Positions 6,256-11,031 of a stretch of DNA of 11,031 nt are shown here, one piece after another. This DNA comes from CAYWXV01 sp964462535 (GTDB taxonomy: Bacteria > Bacteroidota > Ignavibacteria > OLB7), in the NCBI GenBank assembly GCA_964462535.1, contig CAYWXV010000075.1, forward strand, positions 1 to 11,031, read 5' to 3'. Made by a program: the position numbers and the translations under genes. Below the pieces are notes generated by a model, which saw nothing but the letters and a program-made list of their open reading frames with translations, ran no database searches and was not told the DNA's origin. The first letter of the stretch is position 1, and the number at the start of each line of letters is the position of its first letter.

Positions 6256-6966
6256 CTATCGCTCTTCCTTCTGAATGGCACATCTATTCCACGCCATGAA
6301 CAGACGGCTGGGGAGCAGGTCAGGGTATTCACCGAGGAGACGGGCAAAGAGGGCGCCCAACCTGTTGGTCCTGACGTCCCGTATGTCGCTTGCCCCACCA
6401 CGAATAAAGAGATCCTCCCCCGATTCGACACCGTTCCCCAGCAGATCAGCTATGCCGCGGTTGTCCAGATCCCACGAAAGCCATGCCGAGAAGAAGAAGT
6501 GCTGGAGCTTGTCCAGGTCGTTGCCGTTTGGTTGATCGGCGTACAGGTGGTCAGGGAGACGATTGACACGATCGTTGAACTCGCGATCTGTCTCAAGCGC
6601 CAGAGGGAGCTCGAGGCCGAAGTTTGTCGGGATCGTCTTCGTGACGAGCACCGAGACGGCGGTCGCAAGAATGGCGTCGCGTCGATCCCCGTTGGTCTCG
6701 GCAAGGGCGCGGAGAAAGATCAGATCGATCTTTGTCAGGTCGCTCACGCCAGTCGTGGGAAGGGAGTCGCGCACCCATGCCCGGGTCCGATACGCCGCTC
6801 CCAACACGCCGGGAAGAATCGCGTGGTGCAGACCACCGACCGATGGGGCTCCGTCGACTGCCAGGCGGCGGAGAGAATCGAGATTCTGACCTCGAGCGCC
6901 CTCCGCCGTTGCCAGGCTGAGCGCCACGATTGCGAGAAGGTGGGAGAAATGCACTCTATCTAACAC
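6256..6966 (-). CDS. Secreted or periplasmic protein of unknown function with DKLQHF core
   Basis: A protein of up to 236 residues with a signal-like N-terminus (hydrophobic 9-22, possible cleavage after ARG near 26). I do not recognise the family with certainty. Conserved-looking elements sit in the last 90 residues: DKLQHFFFSAW at 152-162, NGVESGEDLF at 178-187 and SDIRDVRTNRLG at 193-204. The D-K-x-x-H-F pattern resembles that of small periplasmic proteins such as the YfiM/DUF2279 group, and clustered His, Glu and Asp could bind metal or form an active site; both are inference. No ATG fits: the reading opens with GTG at 6966, with another GTG at 6954 that gives a shorter signal peptide, and neither has a Shine-Dalgarno. 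It is convergent with the PAP2 gene and lies downstream of pdxJ on the same strand. Confidence 0.75.
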   Translation of the reverse strand: MLDRVHFSHLLAIVALSLATAEGARGQNLDSLRRLAVDGAPSVGGLHHAILPGVLGAAYRTRAWVRDSLPTTGVSDLTKIDLIFLRALAETNGDRRDAILATAVSVLVTKTIPTNFGLELPLALETDREFNDRVNRLPDHLYADQPNGNDLDKLQHFFFSAWLSWDLDNRGIADLLGNGVESGEDLFIRGGASDIRDVRTNRLGALFARLLGEYPDLLPSRLFMAWNRCAIQKEER

Positions 6967-7002
6967 GGGAGGACGGGACGAGGTTAGACTGGAAGGCTAC
7001 TT

Positions 7003-7026
7003 ATCCGCCTGCGGCGGATGTTAGAC
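7003..7026 (+). repeat. REP-like palindrome followed by GTTAGAY, copy 2
   Basis: Arms ATCCGCC (7003-7009) and GGCGGAT (7013-7019) enclose TGC and are followed directly by GTTAGAC (7020-7026). A further GTTAGAC stands at 6983-6989. It shares the layout of the element at 6096-6132. It sits between pdxJ and the gene it precedes, where it could also act as a transcript-stabilising hairpin. Confidence 0.65.
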
Positions 7027-7120
7027 TCGAAGAACAGGCTTCCGTCCATGGCCGAGGGTACAGGCCGCCGTGAATACCCGCGCACGTAAGCATGGCGCAC
7101 CGCCTGCCTCATCGTTCACC

Positions 7121-7162
7121 CTAGATCCTTGCTCCTTGATCCTTGCTCCTTCATCCTTGATG
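7121..7162 (-). repeat. Heptamer tandem array (GANSAAG type) spanning the pdxJ stop codon
   Basis: Six uninterrupted 7-base units; on the + strand they read CTTGNTC with small variation (for example CTTGATC, CTTGCTC). The pdxJ stop codon at 7151-7153 lies inside the array, so the last codons of pdxJ are written by the repeat. The unit differs from the TRGANAG arrays but has the same period and the same position at the 3' end of a gene. Confidence 0.85.
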
Positions 7163-7879
7163 GGTTGCCCGCAGATACCTCCGCACCGTTTCGGCAAGGC
7201 CGAACTCCAGGGCGTCAGCGATCAGGGCGTGTCCGATGGAGACTTCCAGTAGTTGTGGTATCGCGTCGACGAAAGGGGGGAGGTTGTCCAGGTTCAGGTC
7301 GTGACCGGCGTTGATACCAAGTCCAGCCTCCGACGCATCTCGAGCCGCCTTGGCAAAGAGATCGAGAGACTCCCCCCAGTCACCCGCGGCATAAGCCGCA
7401 GCGTACGGTTCGGTGTAGAGCTCGATCCGGTCCGCACCGATCTCGGCGGCCAGGGGAAACTCCGCACTTGTCGCATCCATGAACAGGCTGACACGGCAAC
7501 CCAGATCGTGAAATCGGGCGATAATCGGCCGAAGCCTCTCTTCATTATCTGCGAGGTTCCACCCCTGATTGCTGGTAAAGGCACCCGGGTCGTCCGGAAC
7601 CAGCGTGCATTGTGTGGGGCGAATCCGTTCGGCGAATTCCATCAGACCATGGAACGGGTTCCCCTCGATATTGAACTCCTTACCAGGGAAGCCGGCCACA
7701 ACGGCCGCGACATCGGCCACGTCGGCGGCTCGAATGTGCCGTTCGTCCGGTCGCGGGTGGACGGTAATCCCGTACGCCCCCGCCTCAAGGCAAATTCTTG
7801 CCGCCCGCGTCAGGCTTGGAATCCCTATTTCTCGCGTGTTTCTGAGGGTTGCCACCTTGTTGATGTTGACACTCAACAT
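7151..7879 (-). CDS. pdxJ: Pyridoxine 5'-phosphate synthase
   Basis: A 242-residue cytoplasmic TIM-barrel enzyme that condenses 1-deoxy-D-xylulose 5-phosphate with 3-amino-2-oxopropyl phosphate to pyridoxine 5'-phosphate, the last ring-forming step of DXP-dependent vitamin B6 synthesis. Family signatures: SVNINKVATLRN at 3-14, GITVHPRPDERHI at 38-49 (catalytic-region His41 and His48), FNIEGNP at 69-75 with Glu72, NAGHDLN at 190-196 (His193) and SIGHALIADAL at 214-224. I chose ATG 7879 rather than the upstream in-frame ATG at 7927 because the family begins at this point and GGGGGAG stands six bases before it. The C-terminal ATHQG tail runs into a heptamer repeat and is probably not functional. 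Partner genes such as pdxA are not in the window. A possible folded leader lies upstream (7940-8000). Confidence 0.95.
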   Translation of the reverse strand: MLSVNINKVATLRNTREIGIPSLTRAARICLEAGAYGITVHPRPDERHIRAADVADVAAVVAGFPGKEFNIEGNPFHGLMEFAERIRPTQCTLVPDDPGAFTSNQGWNLADNEERLRPIIARFHDLGCRVSLFMDATSAEFPLAAEIGADRIELYTEPYAAAYAAGDWGESLDLFAKAARDASEAGLGINAGHDLNLDNLPPFVDAIPQLLEVSIGHALIADALEFGLAETVRRYLRATHQG

Positions 7880-7939
7880 TTTTTCTCCCCCGCTGCTAAC
7901 TATGTGTCTGATAAATCCGTTCTCCACTCACAGGCTGAA

Positions 7940-8000
7940 CCGGAGGGTACTCCCCAACTATTACCATCCGGAGCGGCGTGAAGACCTTACAGGTCGCTCC
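7940..8000 (-). promoter_or_regulatory. Possible structured 5' leader of pdxJ
   Basis: Between the mutS terminator and pdxJ the - strand can form nested pairings: GGAGC (7996-8000) with its complement at 7970-7974, enclosing a GACCT/AGGTC hairpin (7983-7987 with 7991-7995), and then CCGGA (7967-7971) with TCCGG (7940-7944), enclosing a small GGGG/CCC pairing. I do not recognise a known riboswitch. Such pairings can arise by chance in GC-rich DNA. Confidence 0.25.
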
Positions 8001-8037
8001 CCGCAAAGTGCCCACATTCTCCCCCAAATCGTGTCTG

Positions 8038-8069
8038 AAAAAAGACGACGGATGCGCCCACATCCGTCG
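8038..8069 (-). terminator. Intrinsic terminator downstream of mutS
   Basis: On the - strand the arms CGACGGATG (8069-8061) and CATCCGTCG (8054-8046) enclose six bases and are followed by TCTTTTTT (to 8038). This is a textbook intrinsic terminator in the direction of mutS, about 170 bases past its stop. It separates mutS transcription from pdxJ. Confidence 0.85.
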
Positions 8070-8102
8070 ATGACACAGAATTTCGGGAGGTCCCAAACCC
8101 GT

Positions 8103-8143
8103 TTCCCGCGCCTCTGCCCTCCGGAGGCGCGGGAATTTCTTTT
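8103..8143 (+). terminator. Strong hairpin with + strand T tract
   Basis: A perfect 12-base inverted repeat, TTCCCGCGCCTC (8103-8114) and GAGGCGCGGGAA (8124-8135), with a 9-base loop, is followed on the + strand by TTTCTTTT. By form it is a + strand terminator, yet no + strand gene lies upstream within 2 kb. On the - strand it lacks a T tract. It may stop antisense transcription or be part of a repeat element. Confidence 0.6.
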
Positions 8144-8144
8144 G

Positions 8145-8180
8145 TAGGGGCTGGGGGCTGGGGTCCTGGGGGCTCGGGAT
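8145..8180 (+). repeat. G-rich heptamer array (TRGGGGC)
   Basis: Units TAGGGGC, TGGGGGC and TGGGGTC follow in strict 7-base steps from 8145 to 8165. After a one-base slip, two further units reach 8180. The TRG opening links it to the TRGANAG arrays. It is read on the + strand, facing the array at 8203-8237. Confidence 0.7.
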
Positions 8181-8202
8181 TGAGGGAACCCCCAACACTC
8201 CA

Positions 8203-8237
8203 CTTCCTACTGCCTACTCCCCACTATCTACTCCCTA
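8203..8237 (-). repeat. Heptamer tandem array (TRGNNAG) fused to the mutS stop codon
   Basis: Five uninterrupted 7-base units on the - strand (for example TAGGGAG, TAGATAG). The first unit's TAG, at 8237-8235, is the mutS stop codon. The unit is the same as at 1676-1731, where the array likewise begins with the stop codon of the preceding gene, there on the other strand. Confidence 0.85.
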
Positions 8238-10901
8238 CGCACCGCCCACTTCCTTCCGCATTCGTTCCAATTCCATCAGCGCCTCTATCGGTGTCATGCT
8301 ATTCAGATCGAGTGACGCCAGGCGTTCGCGGAGCGATTCCAACCGTGGATCGGTAGCCAGCTGAAAGAGCGACACCTGGCCGCCGAATTCTGTGCCGTTC
8401 GCCTCGGACGACGAGATGCTGGAAGCCCTTACCGAGCGGGCCGCCGGAAGATCGCCGTGCCCCCCCTCACCCAACGGATGTTCCTCCGACGCACTCTCCA
8501 GTGAAATCAAAATCTCCGACGCCCGTGTCGTGACTTCGTCGGGGAGACCGGCCATCCGGGCGACCTGGATGCCATAGGAGTGGTCAGCAGACCCGGGCGT
8601 TACCTTCCGGAGGAAGATCACCCTGTCGTCATGCTCCCGCACTTCGACCTTGTAGTTGACAATGCGATCGAAACGGTCGGCCAGGGCGTTCAGCTCGTGG
8701 TAGTGAGTCGCAAAAAGCGTTCGCGCGCCGATGCGGTCGTGCAAATACTCCGTCATCGCCCAGGCGATCGATATCCCATCAAACGTCGATGTTCCTCGTC
8801 CCACCTCGTCCAGCAGAATCAGGCTGCGATCGGTGGCGTTGTTCAGGATGTTTGCCGCCTCGTGCATCTCCACCAGAAACGTGCTCTCACCGGCTGCGAT
8901 GTTGTCCTGCGCGCCGACACGCGTGAAGATCTTGTCAACGACGCCAATAACCGCACGCTCCGCCGGCACAAAGGAACCGATCTGCGCCAGGAGGACGATC
9001 AATCCGGTCTGTCGCAGGTAGCTTGATTTTCCCGACATGTTCGGGCCGGTGATGATGGCGATCTGATCACCCTCAACGTCGAGCATCGTGTCGTTCGGGA
9101 CGTAGCGTTCACCATCAGGAAGAAGGGTCTCGACCACCGGGTGTCGTCCCCCAACGATCTCCAACCGCATCGAGTCTTCGATCACCGGTCGGCGGTAGTC
9201 GCGATCCCGAGCGAGTCTGGCAAAGCCGACCAGACAATCGAGCATCGCCAGCAACTGCGCATTCCGGAGGATCGGCTCGCTCCGCTCCGCAGTAAAGGCC
9301 TGCAGTTCGTTGAAGAGTTCTCGCTCCAGATCGGCGATCCGTTCCTCGGCGTGGAGAATCTTCTCCTCATACTCCTTCAACTCCGGAGTGATGTAGCGCT
9401 CGGCGTTGGCAAGCGTCTGCTTCCGGACGTAGTCTTCGGGAGTCCGGTCGCGATTGGCGTTCGTGATCTCGATGTAGTAGCCGAAGACGTTGTTGAAGCC
9501 AACCTTCAGGGAGGGGATCCCGGTCCGCTTCCTCTCACGTTCCTGAAGAGTCTCCAGATACGACTTCCCGCTGGCACGCAGGTCGCGGAGCTCATCGAGT
9601 TCTGGAGAGAATCCGGCACGGATGGAGCCACCATCGGAGAGGGTCGCGGGGGGGTCGTCCGGAATCGCGTGGTCCAGCCGGCCCAACAGGTCATCCAGTG
9701 TCTGGAGAGATCGTGCAATGGCGGTCAGTGAGGGGGCGCTGGTCCGCTCCACCAGCTCGACGACACGTGGCAGTCGCGCGAGCCCCGATCGGATGCCACC
9801 AAGGTCGCGGGGGGAAGCCCGGAGTGTCGCCACCCGGGCCATCAGTCGTTCCAGATCGCCGACACCCCGCAACTCCTTCTCCAGTTCGACGGTTACCGAG
9901 ACATCGTTGTAGAGTGCCTCGACGGCCGCCAGCCGCTTCTCGATACCGTCCCGTGACTTCAACGGATGCAGGGCCCAGCGTTTCAGCAGGCGTCCCCCCA
10001 TCGGTGTGGAGGTCCGATCGATGACATTGAGAAGCGATCCGTTGCGCCCCCCATCGTTGGCCGCGAACAGGATCTCGAGGTTTCGCTTGGTGGCAGGATC
10101 GAGGGCGATGAAATCTCCATACGCGTAGCGGGTGACACGGCGGATGTGTCCGAGACGGGCGCGTTGCGTTTCCATCAGGTAGTGCATCACGGCACCGGCC
10201 GCCAGTGTAGCCAGTCCATCCCCTTCGAAGCCAAACCCCTTCAGTGACTGCGTTCCGAAGTGATCGCGTAGTCGATCGAGGGCGTATGTCTCGTCGAAGA
10301 TCCACTCCTCCAACCTGGTGACACGTGGCTCCGAACTGAGACGGAGTGGTTCGATAATCGATTTCTGCGCGCGGCTGACGATTACTTCAGCGGGGCTGAT
10401 CGATTCGAGGACTTCGGCCAGGTCAGACGCGGGTAGACTCGTCGCCTGGAACTCGCCGGTGGAGACATCGCAGAATGCCAGCCCGGTCTGGTCTCGATCG
10501 ATGAAGACCGCAGCCAGATAGTTGTTCCGTCCGGCGTCCAGCAGGCGGTCATTCATGGCAACGCCGGGCGTAACCACCTCAATCACATCCCGCTTGACAA
10601 TTCCGCGAGCGTGCTTCGGATCCTCCAACTGCTCGCAGACCGCAACTCGATAACCGGCTCGGACGAGCTTGGGCAGGTAGTTGTCGAGCTGGTGCCAGGG
10701 GAATCCTGCAAGTGGCGTCTCCTCTTCGGTGCCGTTCCCCCGCTTGGTCAATGTGATACCGCAGACGCGGGACGTAATTGCCGCGTCACCCTCGAACGTC
10801 TCGTAGAAATCACCGAGACGGAAGAGGACGACGGTGTCGGGATGACGATCCTTTATCTGGTGGTACTGCCGCATCAGCGGCGTTCTCTGCTTCTTCGACA
10901 T
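8235..10901 (-). CDS. mutS: DNA mismatch repair protein MutS
   Basis: A full-length 888-residue MutS, the cytoplasmic ATPase that finds mismatches and small loops after replication and recruits MutL. In order: mismatch-recognition domain with GDFYETF at 30-36 (the intercalating Phe32 and Glu34 of F-Y-E are present), connector, lever and clamp regions, then the ABC-type ATPase with Walker A GPNMSGKS at 619-626, the GESTFLVEMHE signature loop around 671-681, Walker B LLDEVGRGTS at 696-705 and THYHEL at 732-737. Near the C-terminus QVSLF at 842-846 looks like a beta-clamp binding motif, followed by a helical tail (MTPIEALMELERM) like the tetramerisation segment of other MutS1 proteins. The ATG at 10901 is preceded by GAGGAAG at good spacing. 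This is MutS1 rather than MutS2: the mismatch domain is intact and there is no Smr domain. No mutL is in the window. Confidence 0.98.
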   Translation of the reverse strand: MSKKQRTPLMRQYHQIKDRHPDTVVLFRLGDFYETFEGDAAITSRVCGITLTKRGNGTEEETPLAGFPWHQLDNYLPKLVRAGYRVAVCEQLEDPKHARGIVKRDVIEVVTPGVAMNDRLLDAGRNNYLAAVFIDRDQTGLAFCDVSTGEFQATSLPASDLAEVLESISPAEVIVSRAQKSIIEPLRLSSEPRVTRLEEWIFDETYALDRLRDHFGTQSLKGFGFEGDGLATLAAGAVMHYLMETQRARLGHIRRVTRYAYGDFIALDPATKRNLEILFAANDGGRNGSLLNVIDRTSTPMGGRLLKRWALHPLKSRDGIEKRLAAVEALYNDVSVTVELEKELRGVGDLERLMARVATLRASPRDLGGIRSGLARLPRVVELVERTSAPSLTAIARSLQTLDDLLGRLDHAIPDDPPATLSDGGSIRAGFSPELDELRDLRASGKSYLETLQERERKRTGIPSLKVGFNNVFGYYIEITNANRDRTPEDYVRKQTLANAERYITPELKEYEEKILHAEERIADLERELFNELQAFTAERSEPILRNAQLLAMLDCLVGFARLARDRDYRRPVIEDSMRLEIVGGRHPVVETLLPDGERYVPNDTMLDVEGDQIAIITGPNMSGKSSYLRQTGLIVLLAQIGSFVPAERAVIGVVDKIFTRVGAQDNIAAGESTFLVEMHEAANILNNATDRSLILLDEVGRGTSTFDGISIAWAMTEYLHDRIGARTLFATHYHELNALADRFDRIVNYKVEVREHDDRVIFLRKVTPGSADHSYGIQVARMAGLPDEVTTRASEILISLESASEEHPLGEGGHGDLPAARSVRASSISSSEANGTEFGGQVSLFQLATDPRLESLRERLASLDLNSMTPIEALMELERMRKEVGGA

Positions 10902-10956
10902 TCACTTCCTCGAGTTCGGGGGAAAGGAAAGAAGATACGGAGGTCGGCTGCACTCC

Positions 10957-10993
10957 TGCGACCCCCGCCTCGCTGTGCGACCCCCGCCTCGCT
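10957..10993 (+). repeat. Two tandem copies of an 18-base GC-rich repeat
   Basis: TGCGACCCCCGCCTCGCT occurs at 10957-10974 and again, identically, at 10976-10993, separated by one base. The second copy runs into the palindrome at 10986-11002. It lies 56-92 bases upstream of the mutS start. Confidence 0.9.
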
Positions 10994-11020
10994 TCGCGAG
11001 GCTGCCCCCTCAAAGGGGGC
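10986..11020. repeat. Pair of compact palindromes (REP-like) upstream of mutS
   Basis: Two adjacent hairpins: GCCTCGC/GCGAGGC around TTC (10986-11002), and GCCCCCT/AGGGGGC around CAA (11004-11020). Neither is followed by a T tract. Such paired compact palindromes between genes are typical of REP-like elements. A role as the terminator of an unseen gene to the right is possible but unsupported. Confidence 0.7.
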
Positions 11021-11031
11021 ATGGGATACGG

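Larger units (their letters stand above)
7880..8234. other. Gene-free 355-base region between mutS and pdxJ
   Basis: No credible gene is seen here. From mutS towards pdxJ it holds a heptamer array (8203-8237), a G-rich heptamer array (8145-8180), a long hairpin with a + strand T tract (8103-8143), a - strand terminator (8038-8069), and a possible folded leader ahead of pdxJ (7940-8000). The pdxJ promoter should lie below about 8036, but I see no box pair I would defend. Confidence 0.6.

Noticed and set aside
9691..10305. 204-codon open frame on the - strand inside mutS
   Set aside because: Same-strand shadow of mutS in another frame; mutS is intact and unmistakable through this stretch.
1..11031. 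CRISPR array, prophage or transposon as explanation of the repeats
   Set aside because: Units are 7-8 or 18 bases long with no unique spacers, and there is no cas, integrase, transposase or phage structural gene in the window.

Overview
The window reads as chromosomal DNA of moderately high GC from a free-living bacterium of the Bacteroidota/Chlorobiota (FCB) side of the tree. The main clue is a C-terminal type IX secretion (Por) sorting domain on the first gene. The two NYQGR-type secreted proteins and the weak or absent Shine-Dalgarno sites at several starts fit the same assignment. A Kapabacteria- or Ignavibacteria-like lineage is my best guess from general style; nothing here proves it. 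I see no rRNA, tRNA, CRISPR array, transposase or phage gene.

Layout. 1-2989 (+): three secreted-protein genes in a row. One is a small protein with a T9SS sorting domain (118-699); the other two are paralogous NYQGR proteins (764-1678 and 1931-2989). 3109-3133: a strong hairpin terminator between convergent genes. 3142-4227 (-): a secreted protein of unknown function. 4324-5139 (+): ksgA/rsmA, overlapped by a PAP2-type membrane phosphatase or phosphotransferase gene (5114-6079). 6256-6966 (-): an unrecognised secreted protein with a conserved-looking DKLQHF core. 7151-7879 (-): pdxJ. 8235-10901 (-): full-length mutS. The last 130 bases lie upstream of mutS and hold a short tandem repeat and two compact hairpins.

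Function. mutS, ksgA and pdxJ are housekeeping genes (mismatch repair, 16S rRNA dimethylation, vitamin B6 synthesis) and do not form a pathway together. The first 3 kb looks like a small surface or secretion locus: all three proteins are exported, and two arose by duplication, one of them gaining or keeping an Ala/Asp/Ser-rich linker.

The most unusual signal is between the genes. Several intergenic spaces carry degenerate tandem arrays with a strict 7-base period, often beginning at or within the stop codon of the upstream gene (genes ending at 699, 1678, 7151 and 8235). Other spaces carry arrays with an 8-base period (1-32 and 1863-1910) or palindromes followed by GTTAGAY. These look like families of dispersed intergenic repeats in this genome.
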